Shown: one piece after another, positions 35,335 to 49,621 of the stretch
Layout: each line of letters begins with the position of its first letter
Position numbering within the stretch: the stretch's first letter is position 1
NCBI GenBank assembly: GCA_949825025.1
Contig: OX463779.1
Location: 47,303,784 to 47,367,783, forward strand
DNA: 64,000 bases
Direction: 5' to 3'
Source: Siphlonurus alternatus
Taxonomy: Eukaryota; Arthropoda; Insecta; Ephemeroptera; Siphlonuridae
Position numbers and translations under genes: made by a program
The notes under the pieces: model-generated
What the model saw: the letters and a program-made list of their open reading frames with translations, nothing else
Databases searched by the model: none
Told to the model about the DNA's origin: nothing

Positions 35335-35999
35335 CTTAAAGAATTTTTATAAAAAAATGCACGAATTAAGAATAAAAATAATGTCTCTTGTTTATTTTTA
35401 CCATAGTATGCCATACATATTTTTACTTTCAGTTTAAAAAATTGAAGTGGTGTATTATAGTAAATCTGAAGTCCACAATTAAAAACACATCAACGTAAAA
35501 ATAATAAACTTTCATTTATAATTTACGAATTAAGAAATTTTTGTTAAAAATATTTATACAAGACTCTTTGAAATTTATATATTTTAATTAATATATTTTT
35601 ATTTATATTTCTACTGCTAAATAAATTAGTTTTGCAGATAAACAACAACTTGAACGATGAATAAAATGAAGGAAAGAAACGTAAGAGGAAAGATTCATAA
35701 TTATTTTTACTATAAATTTAAATCACAAAATTTCATTACATTTCTAATGTATAGTAAAAGTGCTTATAAGAATTAAAAAGCTTCATATATACGCTTGAAA
35801 GTTCAAGTTACACATTGCATGACATATCCTATTGCTAAGGATATAAAGTTTTATTACGCAAACAATATATAATATATACACACAGATGACATCAAACGGT
35901 CTTCCTTTTATGATATTCAAAATTTTTGTCAGAGAAATTATAATGATGGAAAACTATATTTATATATATCCAATTACTTTATATATATTTTTATAAGGG
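35335..35999. other. AT-rich spacer, no gene recognised
   Basis: No recognisable feature. Confidence 0.55.
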
Positions 36000-36265
36000 A
36001 GGTTTGTGTGTACGATGGAATTGAGTCCTTTTAGTTCCCTTGTGGTTGCACCAAACGACTGTGGGTCCTTTCCATATATACGGCAGATGGTGTGGGAGTC
36101 TCTTTTCCTAATCCGTTTCACCGCTCTGCTATATAGAGGACGAGTTGAATGGTATAACATAGGGGCCGGGCAGTTCACTGCTTGCCCTAGCAACAGCAAA
36201 AACCGGCATCGTAAGGGGTGTGAGGGAGACCGCGCCCTAAAACTCAGGGGTGCCACTCTATCTTA
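36000..36265. other. GC-richer segment with open frames on both strands
   Basis: Plus frame 36006-36332 (108 codons) and minus frame 36256-35960 (98 codons) overlap across an unusually GC-balanced island. The minus frame contains SRAVKRIRKRDSHTICRIYG. Neither matches a family I recognise. It could be a retroelement or exon remnant, or a low-copy repeat seen once. Confidence 0.25.
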
Positions 36266-36889
36266 CCTCTTCAATATTTTTACACTCCTGTATTCATTCT
36301 CTCTATCGTACCTCATACTATCCAAATGTTAGTTGACATCTAATAATGTTCACAGAAATGTTAACCACTGTAATAGTTTACACCGCAGCCCCCCTATATT
36401 TACTGAATTAGCACAAATTTGTTAATTTTATAATTATTCATCCTGTAAATCTAATAATGAAAACCAAAGTTGATTATATATAGTTACCGCAGCTGATTTG
36501 TGTTACTAGAATTGCGTTAATTGTGTTCATAAATCTAACAATGAATCATCAGAATACGTAATTATGTAACAATGTGTTTAATTGTTTTAATTACTTTAAA
36601 ATGGTCATTAAAATAAATATATTTTGATAATTTATTTTTAAACCCTCTCCAGTATTACTTCGCGGAATTATAACTCTCGACCAATCAGAAAATTAAACAT
36701 TTCCGATCATTAGAACGAGTCAAGTGATCGGAAAAATTTCCGTTTCCAATTCCGACAATTCTGGAAGATTAAAGCATAAAAATGTTGCGAAATCCTTTCA
36801 AATTTATTGATTGCAAATTCCAAAAAAATCAACCATTCAATCTACAAATTTTGCGTAATTTCATTTCCAGTTCAAACTATAGTAGCAAC
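36266..36889. other. AT-rich spacer, no gene recognised
   Basis: No recognisable feature. Confidence 0.55.
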
Positions 36890-37075
36890 AATTAAACACA
36901 TGGTAATGAAGGTAATCACAAAGAGAGCCCCCCAAGTGACTATCTTTGATCATTTGAAACACGATCTAGGTTTGATTATGCTGCAGATGAGGGGGGGGCA
37001 GCTGCTAGCTGCAACAATGACGCGTGGCACGAGAAGCTCAACAATGGCTGAGCAGATGGCGGCCAGGTGAGCTCG
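36890..37075 (+). other. Low-copy island with possible first exon or enhancer
   Basis: An open frame from 36807 crosses it. At 37044 ATG lies in a strong start context (ACAATGG), and 23 bases on AG|GTGAGC (donor GT at 37067-37068) fits the splice consensus, giving MAEQMAA plus two bases in phase 2. Alternatively it is an enhancer: two SOX-like AACAATG motifs, CAGCTG and a TCF-like ATCTTTGATC are present. I cannot choose between these by eye. Confidence 0.3.
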
Positions 37076-37258
37076 CAATAATGAATAATATTACACATCT
37101 CCTAGACAGGAATTGAAAAAAGCTTTCATTGGAGCCAGCTGTTCATTATTGTATTTAAGTGTTGTGAACGCGTTAATAAATGCAAACATTTTTATATATA
37201 TAGTTACAGAATTATTCGCATTTTATATATTAAGACGGTATTACACGATACAGTTTTG

Positions 37259-37289
<31 letters not shown>

Positions 37290-37839
37290 TTTGCAATAAA
37301 AATTTATCTATATTCAAATGAATGGAGTTGTCATTTTCTTGTAAGGAATATCAATAATTAGAACATTAGTTGCCTCGTATGTAATATAGGCTTTATATAA
37401 CATTTTTATTAAATAAATACAATTTTATTCACAGATACTGGTTGATATACATGATTCACGCGCGTTAAAATAAAACTAAAAAAAAGCATGCAAAAATCAA
37501 ATTAACAATCATTACCTAACTAAAATTACATGGTATAATATATAGCAATATATAAATATTTTCTTATAAAGGCAAATAATATTATATTAAAAATTACATT
37601 CCTATTACGTTTTCTGATAATTTACTTAAATGTCTTATAGAATTGAGCTTATATTTCATATATTTTGATTATGTTGTGAACTCTAATTTTTCTTACGTAT
37701 AATTATAGCATTATCTATACAACATGTAATATAACATTAAATCCATATAATATAATTAAAGATCTAATTTATAATACATTTTGACCACACATATACATTT
37801 TATGATGCAATAATTAGAAGCCAAGTATTAATGATGTGG
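37076..37839. other. AT-rich spacer with short TA tract
   Basis: A 25-base TA tract at 37257-37281 is followed by a T-run. Nothing else was recognised. Confidence 0.55.
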
Positions 37840-38060
37840 TGATCTCAGCTAATCTTCCACAAAGTTTTCTACTTTCCTCTGATATATTTATGACCTGCTG
37901 CAAGCACACCATCATGGCGGTGCTAATGTGCAAGTGCAGTCAATGTACCGAGTCCTTGTCTCAGCGTACTTCAGGAGGCGGATTATCTTGTTCATGAAAT
38001 ACTGAGCATCAGCGTGTGGGGAGAAGACACGAGTGAGTCTCAAGTTTAAAATGCACTGAG
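37840..38060. other. GC-richer low-copy island upstream of the CT tract
   Basis: Balanced composition, no repeat match and no convincing frame. It contains GGATTATC (Otx-like) and GCTAATCTTCC. Candidate conserved non-coding element. Confidence 0.35.
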
Positions 38061-38154
38061 GCTTTGCTTGATGTACTAATGAACAATATACTTTTCTTTA
38101 GTCTTTATATCTGTTTCTGGGTTGTATAATATTTTGCTATAATCTAGAATGTTC

Positions 38155-39375
<1,221 letters not shown>

Positions 39376-39378
39376 CTA

Positions 39379-39608
39379 GGAGAGAGAGGGAGAGAGGGAG
39401 GGAGAGATGGAGGGAGAGGGAGGGAGAGAGAGAGAGGGAGAGAGAGGGAAAGAGGGAGGGGTAGGGAAGGAGGGAGGAAGGGAGAAAGAGAGGGAGGGAG
39501 AGAGGGAGCTAGGTAGAGAAAGAAATAGAGGGAGAGAGAGAGAGTAAGAGAGATCGGGAGGGATGGAGAGAGTGAGGGAGAGAGATAGAGAGGGAGGGAT
39601 AGAGAGAG
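39379..39608. repeat. Imperfect GA/GGGA purine tract
   Basis: About 230 bases of interrupted GA and GGGA units, almost wholly purine on the plus strand. Confidence 0.9.
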
Positions 39609-39850
39609 TCAGTAAGTCAGCATCCCGGACATTGCGGCATGACAGCGCCTCTGGGGTTGCTATGTTTGCTAATTGCGAGGGTTGTATCCATACAGTGAGT
39701 GTCCGCTCTCCTGCATTATGCATTTGAAGCCAGCAACCACAAATCTCTTTTACGTTGGGAATTGCTATTTGTTTTAACATTGTTTTCCATCCTAGTAGAC
39801 TGTTATTTTCATTTCCGTATACGGGATGGAACATTTTAAATAAAAACCTC
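39609..39850. other. GC-balanced low-copy island beside the purine tract
   Basis: Includes GACATTGCGGCATGACAGCG and TGTTTGCTAATTGCG. The minus-strand frame here runs into the purine tract and is not supported as coding. Confidence 0.35.
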
Positions 39851-41168
39851 AATGTTTACACAAGAGGAGCATCAAGCCAAATAAATACTTTCTTTCATAC
39901 GTACTTGTGACGCTAATTTTGCATTACAGGGTTGTTTGTTACTTTTATTAGAAAAATACAATAGAATTATATAGCACGACGATTTTTTACCGTAATTATA
40001 TTTCATAACATACTTTCTTGTATTATAAAATCTGATTTACCTGCTGAACTAAATTCTGTAATATTATAAAAGCTACATTGGTAAAATATGTTTTTTAAAC
40101 TATTAAATAATTAAATTAATAGAACATAAATATATTTATCAACATTAAAATTTAAATTTGAATTGTCATAATATTTTTAATTGCATGTCGCGTAAAAAAA
40201 TCCCCAAAGGAAAAATAATCACAAAAATCATTTCATAAATTTTAATTGATAATTTTAAACAGGCCACTTGATATTATATATTAATATAATATATAAAAGC
40301 AGCTTTATATTAAATAACAGAAAAAAATTGGGTAAACTTGCTTTTTTTCATCCTTTGTATACAACAATCATTGTTAAAATTTAAACTACTTTTTAGTTTT
40401 TTAGTATCTAAAGTGGAGAAAAATGTAGCCAGATTTAAAAAGCATCAAAACTTAGCACGAAAACTTTGCCTCAAAGAGAAGGATAAAAAAACTGTAGCCA
40501 TCTTTTCTGAAGCAATCATGTGAGGCACCGTTAAGTCTTCAATCAATTAGCCGGCGAAGAGTTCACAGGTGGGAGTCGATGGTAAACACTCCGCCGGTCT
40601 ATAAGGCTTCACGGATAATCCCCTGACGACAGCACTGTGTTCAACAATAATGCGATTATACATTGTTGTAATATAACAATAGAGGTAAATTTCTTTGTAA
40701 CATATTTCTTGGAAAATTAGTTAATTTAGGAAGAGTTTTTATTTACATTGAGAAATAATAGTCCCTAAAGTTATATTTTAACTGTTGAAAAATTTAAATA
40801 AGATATTTATAAACGGAAAATTCACATTCATTTTGATATATTTTGATTAAAAATGAAAAAAAAAAAAAAATTGATATTTTGACTGTAGGAGAGAATGGAT
40901 TAATAAAAGAATTTTGAATTTTGAAATTTTAAAATATTTCAGGGAAATGGCACGTTAAGATTAAATATTCAAAATAATTTTTCTTGTTTATTTTAAGGCC
41001 AGAACATTTTTAGAACAATGTATTGTACATTTTTTCTTTTATAAAATTAAGCACAAAGTATGGTGAAATTTAAAATATATAATGGAAATTTTTGTAAGCA
41101 TGGTTATTTACGTACATTATATATATAATTAAAAAAGGAAATTGTTATGCTGAATTGTATGTATATGT

Positions 41169-41170
<2 letters not shown>
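39851..41170. other. Spacer with a GC-balanced patch at about 40515-40640
   Basis: The patch (CAATTAGCCGGCGAAG, CTCCGCCGG) is low-copy. The rest is AT-rich with a 16-base A-run near 40860. Confidence 0.45.

Positions 41171-41173
<3 letters not shown>

Positions 41174-41228
<55 letters not shown>
41174..41228. repeat. (TA)n microsatellite
   Basis: About 55 bases of pure TA. Confidence 0.95.
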
Positions 41229-41237
<9 letters not shown>

Positions 41238-41292
41238 TAATATATATACTCTGCGATTAAGCAGATTTGTGCTCGAAATTGTTGATAAGCCG

Positions 41293-41384
41293 GAGAGAGA
41301 GAGAGAGAGTAAGACAGAGAGAGAGGGCAGAAAGAGAGAGAGAGAGCGCAGAGAGAGGGCAGAGAGAGAGAGAGGAGAGAGCTA
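41293..41384. repeat. (GA)n-rich microsatellite
   Basis: About 90 bases of GA with GC and AC interruptions. Confidence 0.9.
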
Positions 41385-41560
41385 GGAGAGCGCCTGGATG
41401 GCAGGCAACTTGTTCTGCAGGGCGGCGTGGCGGGCTACAGGTGACGCGGGCTGAGGAGCGATCGATGCCGAGGTAACAAGCGAGCGCGCACTATAACAAT
41501 GGACTTACACTCTCGACGCAATGTGGCGCAACAATGCCGCAAAACTCACGCAATAATAAC
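41385..41560. other. GC-rich island beside the GA tract
   Basis: One of the GC-richest stretches in the window (GCAGGGCGGCGTGGCGGG), with splice-donor-like CAG|GTGACG and GAG|GTAACA but no supported frame. Candidate regulatory or exon sequence. Confidence 0.35.
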
Positions 41561-42987
41561 ATTCTCATCCACTTATCAACAAATGTATCAATGTTGAAGT
41601 TAATAATTATATTTTTTTTTGACAATAATTTCTGAACATACATAACATGATGTCATATCCTTTACGGGTTAAGCCAGCAGCATTATTACTTGTACAAATA
41701 AATCTCCATAGCATTTGATTATTATAAACACTCCACTTGCTTCAGAAATAATATAATATTTTGCCTTCTACAGTCTCTATTACAACAAATACATTTTAAA
41801 ATCCCTCTTCAAACATTCTGTAATCACATCTAAGCATTTCTATATTTTCATATAATAATATTATTTTTTCACATTTTATCTACTAGTTATAACATCTAGT
41901 ATATATTTTGTAATAAAATATATCTATAAACAAAAATTAATAACTTTATATTAAAAAGAAAAAACAAGTAAACCTTTGTTATAAAATAAATGATAAACAG
42001 TAAAAAAAAATAGTAATAAACAAAATGTCTTTTTACAATTCAGTAAATATGAAAAGATATTAAAAAGTATGACGCTGTTTTTTTGATATAAAATAATAAT
42101 TTTCTCAAGAGCGGTTGTTTGGGGGAAGATGAGAGAAAGAAGTGCAAATGTTTCTCGAGTTACTCGAAGCAAAATTAACTGCTCTGACACACGTGTAGAA
42201 AGTCTGTAAGTAGCAGCCTCGCACACTCTTTGTTCGTATATCACATGAAAGAGTTGTAGCAGAGAGATCTTGTTGCCAGCAAGTATCAAAGAAGCTACAG
42301 AAGTACATACAACCTATAATATTACAAAGCTTCTTTCATAACTTTTTTTTTTAAACAAGTACAAAAGGAACGTAAAAAAAATATATATGTAATAATAAAT
42401 AAAAATATGACCACATAAAAATATAATATTTATATACTACATATAGCAAAACATGCACGTGGACTTAACCTGCTTTGTAGTATTTTAAAACAAATGAATA
42501 TAGACATCTGAACATGTTTTGTTATGTAACATTTTGTGGTTTCTATATAAGAAAAGTACTTAATAATCACTTTGGTGAATTATGTGGAAAACCTTTGAAG
42601 TATGGTAGTATTTCTTTTGTTCACAGAAAATGTTGGTTTTGTAATATTCTAAAAACAAAACACTTTTTTTAACACAACATGCAAAAAATGAGATTTGTAT
42701 TCTATAATACTTGTTATATTAAGTGCCATTTTTTTATTTATAAATTGTATTACTGAGAGTAAATTGAGTTTAAACCAGAATGATATATTTGATAGATAAT
42801 AGACTGTGAATACGTCATAAATTATTTCTTTCTTCCTTCAATATCGTTGTTTGAGCTGCTGTCAATTCCAGATTCAAAACTGTTATAATTTTTTTTGCCT
42901 TTCCTTGAAAGTTGAATATAAAGCACTGCATGAACTATAATGGAATTGCCTCGCACACTTCGCGACTTCATTTTTTTTGGTGAAATC
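41561..42987. other. AT-rich spacer, no gene recognised
   Basis: Open frames at 41951-42308 on the minus strand have no family resemblance. Confidence 0.55.
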
Positions 42988-43240
42988 CTAGTTGAAAAAT
43001 TACGTCTTCAACTCATCATTTACACGTCTAAACCTAATACGTATTATAACGTCTGTTTATCTCAAAAATACATCTTATTTCCTCTTCGCTCATTTCTAAA
43101 ATTTTATGCTCAATAAGAGTAAAGAAGACACAATCTCATATTTTTCCCTTTTTTTTCCTCTAAAATGATGCAAAATAGGAGACAATTAGACGAAGAGAGA
43201 GCTTAATAGCGAATAAAAGATGAAATTTATTTCAACTCGG
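42988..43240 (+). repeat. MITE-like repeat C, copy 4
   Basis: Complete copy from CTAGTTGAAAAATTACGTC to GAAATTTATTTCAACTCGG. Confidence 0.88.
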
Positions 43241-43244
43241 GACA

Positions 43245-44240
43245 GTTCTGGATCACGGCTCTCTCTCTGTGAACATTTATTGACTGTTAATTCAATAACG
43301 TGGAGGCTACTGCAGAAATCTATAGCATGCAGCTTAGCAATAATACGTGTGGGCAAACGTAACTGCGAACACTATAATTACAATCGGTCGTTTAAGTGAG
43401 GTGTGTTATCGTCCTGTGTGCACCCATCAAAATTGTCAGAGCAAAGTACTTTCCATTCTCTGCTGATTTAGCTATAATATTTAGAACGATCTATGAACGA
43501 TATCCAAAAAAAAGTTTTTCCAATGATTAGCGCTAGCTTATATAGCTCACCGTGGCCAAGGTTGGCTTTATAAAGATTAAGCCACCGATTTGATCAATAT
43601 TAGAGAGTTTAACCAATCAAGTTGAAATATTTTAGGCCCCATCGTACCGCGAAACTTTGAATACGCCCTTCATGCAATGCTATTTTTGAAATTTCACGTT
43701 GTAATGGGATCCAACTGACGCACGAAATGCACGCGTATATCTTATCCTGCATGTGAAAAGAATCCTTGGCCGTAGATAGGAGAATGATAAAGCTTATTTC
43801 TTTTTTGAGTCGCACTCAATAAAATATATAGAAACGTGATTTCATTATATTTGTGGAAGAATTCGGAACTTTAAAAAAAAAAAAAAAAAAAATGCACTGC
43901 TAACTTTTGTGTATTTCCAATAAAATTTCAAACGTTATTTAATACACTTTAATAACAAAGTTCAAGTATTACTCTCGGACTTAAAGAAATAATTGAAGGA
44001 TTTTTCCACTACAACGACCGCATTGATTTTGAAACTATAGCTAGTGTAATGTAGATGTTTCTGAAAAGTTTCAAATTTTAAGCACAAGGCTACGTTCTAT
44101 ATATAATTAATGTATGTTATGAAACTCTTTGATCTGATGCAGCAGCATCAGTGGTATTGTATTTTATAGTAAGCTGAAGGCCCACACGTATATATTTATT
44201 AAATATATTTCCATGTGATATTTAGTAATATATTCAATAA
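43245..44240. other. Spacer, no gene recognised
   Basis: GC-balanced at 43260-43450 and AT-rich beyond, with a 19-base A-run near 43874. No exon was recognised. Confidence 0.5.
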
Positions 44241-44615
<375 letters not shown>

Positions 44616-44705
44616 CCATTGATTCAGTAAAAGCTTCATATTTGCAAAAATGCAATATGCATTTACTTACCCTTGTTATACTTAATTTGCTATTTCTTTC
44701 TCTAT

Positions 44706-44812
44706 GTTTCCTATGCACTTTTTGTGTCAGGTTCATCATGGACTGTTTGGTGTCTCCTGCCTCTGACTTGTTTGTTATGTATTCATGAGGGAAATATAAT
44801 AAATAAAATAAC
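44706..44812 (+). repeat. Retroelement 3'-end repeat J, copy 2
   Basis: Matches 24095-24215 and ends in AATAAATAAAA. Confidence 0.65.
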
Positions 44813-45063
44813 ACTTCTTTCAGAAGTATAATGAAAATTTAAACTGTAAACGCACTAATAACAGTAATAACCTCAAAAATTTGTGTGCATAGTATTAAAA
44901 TGAAACTATTATGGCAGATGTATATTATAGTTTGTGTGTATATGGGTACAGCATTTAATAATTAAAAGATCAAATCTAAAACCAACAAGATCAGTCATAT
45001 GCTATTATTACACAAAATATTTTCATGAATAAAATTTTACTTTAGAACTATATAAAGATGTTG

Positions 45064-45402
45064 AGCTTGGCGCAGTGCATTGATCGCTTCTCGTTAGATC
45101 ACCGAAGTCAAGCTACGTCGTTGGATGGGTGACCGTTTCAAGTAAAAATTACATTGCTCCCTCCCTGGGGTAAATTCGCTTTCCACCCAGTACAGTGATG
45201 CACTTGCGTGTGTGGTTCCCCAGGCTTTGGACATCACTGTGGTCCTTTGATAAAAACTAGAGGTGTACTGTTCCCTTAGTCTCACCTCAGAAAATGTTGG
45301 GACGCGTAACAGGCCATGGCCCCCATCCATTCCCTACCTTATCCTTACCCAATACCCCACCGTGAGCTGTAAGCTCTTAGGGATATATCCTTGTAAAAAA
45401 AA
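45064..45402 (+). mobile_element. 5S-derived SINE, nearly complete
   Basis: The head GGCGCAGTGCATTGATCGC, ACCGAAGTCAAGC and GGATGGGTGACCG resembles the 3' half of 5S rRNA including its internal promoter boxes. The body has GGTTCCCCAGGCTTTGGAC and CTGTAAGCTCTTAGG. It ends CCTTGTAAAAAAAA. It is non-coding, moved in trans by a LINE. Confidence 0.88.
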
Positions 45403-45404
45403 GT

Positions 45405-45984
45405 GTTATGTAAATTTTTATTTAAATGGAACTTAAATGTTATAATTTTAATTCGAGGTCACTTGTTTGGTAAACACGCACCTCACGCTATTGGTGTCTT
45501 CTCGGAAAAAGAACTGAACAAAATTAACAAAGTTTAAAATGCAGACCATGTTTTCAAAGTGTTTAAAATAATTGCTTGAATGTTAAAAAGTTGAGAAGAA
45601 TTTTTTATCCTTTTTTCAGACAGTGGTAGTTTGTTTTCATCAGTACAATTTTTGCATATTAATGGTAAATTAAATATTGAACTTGGTTTCAAATTATGTG
45701 TTGATAAACTGTTTATGAATTGATTTTATTTTAACAGACTGGAAATAATACAAATTTTTATAGAGTTATTAAAATACTTCAAAAATTTCAAAACCTTCTT
45801 AAAAAAACAAACTGAACAAAGCTCTCATTGATACAATGGAAAATTGATTTAGTTCTTTGCACGTGTTGTATGTACCCATGCATGCATAACGCTTTATTTG
45901 TACTTGGCTATAAATTTAATATGAAAATGTACTTGCCATTAAATGAATAGAAATAATTTTAATAAATTCCCCAGTTTTTTAATA
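45405..45984. other. AT-rich spacer, no gene recognised
   Basis: No recognisable feature. Confidence 0.6.
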
Positions 45985-46126
45985 TAATTTTGGTTCGTTG
46001 GTAAAAAGTAGAGGTATCCGTCCTGACTGAGGTTTTCCACGGTTCCCTCAGTCTCAACTCAGCTGGGGCGCGTGACAGGATGTGGCCACCATCCTTTTTC
46101 CCTCCCTCTCGCCCTAAGTTCCAATT
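45985..46126 (+). mobile_element. 5S-SINE fragment (3' body)
   Basis: GGTAAAAAGTAGAGGTATCC, GTTTTCCACGGTTCCCTCAG and GGCCACCATCCTTTTTCCC match the family body; head and tail are missing. Confidence 0.8.
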
Positions 46127-46129
46127 AAG

Positions 46130-47160
46130 CTGTTTCACACAGTAGCGTGTTTTGATTATTATATATAAATTTATAAAAAAATATGCACATTTGTGACACA
46201 ATATTGCGGGACTCAGAAAAATATTGGCGGAGAAGGGGGAGGGGGGGGGGGGGGAGGGGGGAACTGAAGGCTCTTTCTGCGGTCAAAGTACGTAAAGAAA
46301 TAAAATTAAAAAAGTACACGGTATTATCTGTTTTAAATATATTATTATGCAAAAAAATTTTTAATTTTATATTTATTATATAGGTTGTAATTATTAACAT
46401 TACAGCTTTGTTAATTTACGAGTTAAAAAATAAACAAAGTTTTTCAGTCACGAAAGCTTTTTTTTTACATTGTTTACAAAAGCTCATTGACCTAGGTAGC
46501 AAAAGCCAATTGTACTTCATTCCGTGTGTTGCAAACCCAATTCATATCTTTTCTTGACGATTCTTGTGACATTAAGTGAGCTCGGGGAGTTGCTGTATAG
46601 ACAGGCTATGACGTCACGAGATTGCCATCGGCTGCACACACGAACCGCGAAATTTAAATGTCGTGATAAAATGTGAACTATAATATTTTAAATGTCAACC
46701 CGCAATTATCTACCTTTTGTATCGTTGGCTTATTGTTGTTGTTTTTACAATTTAATAATTTCTAAAGTGTTATAACTTAACTTACTTTCATCATTGTTGT
46801 AAAGAAAGAATAACATTGTTGATTTTTCTTTGAACAAACTTGTTTATTTTATCCCCTTTCATTTTATTTACAAAGTTAAAATTAAAGTAAAGAAAACGTG
46901 TTAAAAATTTATCGTATCCTACAGAACTAAAAACTGGAAGTTGTACAATTTGAGTTAATTTAATTTTGAAACCTTAATTCCATTTTAAAAAAATCTTTTA
47001 TACTCGCAGAGGAAACAATTTTATTAAATTATATAAATACAGTGCCAGAGACTTTGTAGATATACGTAGTAACAAAAAAAAAGAAACAACTACGAAATTT
47101 ATCAAAACAAACGAATATAAACAAGCAAAAAAGAGGAAATAAAAAAACAAATAAATATCC
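46130..47160. other. AT-rich spacer with G-run
   Basis: A G-rich run at 46232-46260 and a TGACGTCA-containing patch at about 46600-46660. No gene recognised. Confidence 0.5.
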
Positions 47161-47400
47161 CGATGGTGTTCCGTCAAAAACGACTATCTCATTTTATCGC
47201 GTCCTCTCAAAAACGACTAACTCGTTTTATCGTGAGCCGAGATGGTCGGTTTTGCACTATGGGTTTCCAGGTATAAAAAAAAATGTATACCTGGAAACCC
47301 ATAGTGCAAAAGCGACCATCTCGGCTCACGATAAAACGAGTTAGTCGTTTTTGAGAGGACGCGATAAAATGAGATAGTTGTTTTTGACGGAACACCATCG
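47161..47400. mobile_element. 240-bp near-perfect hairpin element P
   Basis: Arms 47161-47274 and 47286-47400 differ at only about three positions, around an 11-base A-rich loop. Ends are CGATGGTGTTCCGTC and GACGGAACACCATCG. Each arm holds two related tandem units (CGACTATCTCATTTTATCGC and CGACTAACTCGTTTTATCGT). Open frames are shadows. Confidence 0.9.
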
Positions 47401-47441
47401 CAAATACAAATTGAGAGTCTTATTTTCAATCTACACCGAAC

Positions 47442-48018
47442 ATAGAGGCTTCAAGTCAGCTGATTTTTTGGTGTTTCCACCATCCTATCTAAACCTATGT
47501 AAAAAACAAACAAACTCGAAACTGTTTTTTTGCATGGTATAAAAGAAATTTGTGAGAAGAAAATTTAATAAGTTCTTGATTCTTTATCAGATGATCCCTA
47601 AATGGGGGGTAGGAGATGTTTTCAAATTGATTGCTTTAATATTTACTGAGAAAAAAAAAAATCAAAATTTTTAACATGGAGGCTTATGGAGAAAATTTTC
47701 CCGCTGGGGAACACTTGAAGCCTCTATAAGTGCGCCCGCGATGCGCAACTGTTGTCGCTAAGGTCTATTTTGCACTTGAAAATGAAGCAGTGTTTTTTTA
47801 ACTTTTCTCGGTTATAAATCAAGTAAAAAATCTAAATCTTGAATTATCTACTGTATTTTTCAGTTTGGAACGAAGTTCCGTAAACAAATGTTCCCTAAAA
47901 AATCTTATTGTTACAATTAGTGAAAAAACGAATTCACGTTTTTTTTTTTTACATAGGTACATATTATGTACATAGGACGGTGGGAACACTGAAAAATCAG
48001 CTGACTTGAAGCCTCTAT
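47442..48018. mobile_element. TA-flanked terminal-inverted-repeat element
   Basis: About 44-base ends, from ATAGAGGCTTCAAGTCAGC to GCTGACTTGAAGCCTCTAT, are followed inward by mirrored CACCATCCTAT/ATAGGACGGTG. TA at both borders fits a Tc1/mariner-type target. An internal CACTTGAAGCCTCTATAAG near 47711 repeats the terminus. No transposase frame. Confidence 0.82.
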
Positions 48019-48019
48019 T

Positions 48020-49620
48020 GCAAAAGCCTATAAAAGCCAAGATCATTTGAGCATTTGCATGTTGATCGGTCCAAATATGACGCTGATGTCCAGCAGGTCA
48101 AACCCTGGAAGTCAACTAGAGGTCAAGAGGACGATTAATCATGACGTGAAAAAGTGAGCCAATATTTAATTTAACATCCCTGACAGTAAAGTTTTTTAAT
48201 AAACATGACATTCGAAATTAAACGTGCCATCAACATTGTCAACTACCTCGTTCTAAATTCATCAACGTTTCTTGTTGCACGTTGATAAAAAGTTAGTGAG
48301 ATTAATCGATGATTTTAATCATTAATTTAATTTTAACAATTTGCACTTAAATGAGCGTGCACTTACTAGTAGGTAATGCAGTAATACATTATGACGTACA
48401 GGGTGGTATAAAAACTGAAGCTTGAACAGAGCAAGCAAAAACTGGATGATCAATAAAGTGTAGATATGAACAATAATTTAACAAAACCAAGCTGGTACAC
48501 ATTATTATAATTTACGACTCTACTTTATATTTTTAGCTTGAAATATTCGTTTATCTTTTACACTCTCTGCTAATGACCTATATATTTTATTTTTTAAAAG
48601 AAAGAACAATGTTTTTCAACAATTTTTGCTCTGTAAAAACAAATTTCTTCAGCACAATGTTCTTAATATATAAAAAGTGTTCTAATTTTTTTTTAATGTC
48701 CACTTCTATTTTTGTTTAAATAATAAAAGCACAAAAATAACAATTGAAACAAAAAATATACATTTATAAATATTTTAGAATCATGCATGTCATTTTATTT
48801 ATTATAAGTTTGCGTGATCTGAACTTTTTAAAAAACGTATTTTTGAACCAAAATAACTTAATCATTGCCATTATTTTCAAAGAAAAACACATGGGCATAG
48901 TTAAAGAGTTCTAAATTAAATAATTTAAATGTATTAAAATAACTATGATAAACTAGTATATATTTACGGTATATAATATGTATTTTTAATATGAAGTAAA
49001 TAAATAATGAAAGTGCAAAAAATAACTTGAAAGAAAAAATATACATTTATAAAAAACATTTTAAAATTTTCTTCCTCTGAGCAATTAAAAAAAAAATAGT
49101 CATAATTTGGTTTAATGGAGAATGAATAAATAATAAATAAAAAAATTGCAAAAAGTTAACACAAAAAATAACTCTGACTTCTATAATAATTAACGAATTA
49201 AAAATAGAATTGCTATTTCGTATAAAGTTGATACAAAAAGGATTTATAAACCATGACTTTTTTTACTCCTGACTTAGTATTTTTTGTGTCCCAATGGTGC
49301 TCCTTTTTATTATTATTTGATCATTACATTATTTACATTGAAATAAAAACGTGTCAAAATTAAAAAAAACTGTATAACTTGAAACAAATATATTATATTA
49401 TATAAATTTAATGTTTAAGATTTTTTTTTCTCAATTAAAAACACAAAGTACTTCAAGACGTGGTTGAAATTAAATAAAAAAAAACAAAAACAGAAAGTAA
49501 ACATTTTTTTAATATTTTTTATTCATCCTAATTGGACATAATATATTACATATTACAAGTTTCAGTAATGTGAGCTTGAGCAGAGAAATAATCAAAATTT
49601 CACATCTAATAATTCAATTT
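48020..49620. other. AT-rich spacer, no gene recognised
   Basis: Contains AAACTTGAAA/ATACATTTATAAA-type low-complexity repeats (about 48760-49060) but no gene. Confidence 0.55.
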
Positions 49621-49621
49621 T

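Noticed and set aside
41951..42308. 112-codon minus-strand open frame
   Set aside because: AT-rich, hydrophobic low-complexity translation, no domain or gene context.
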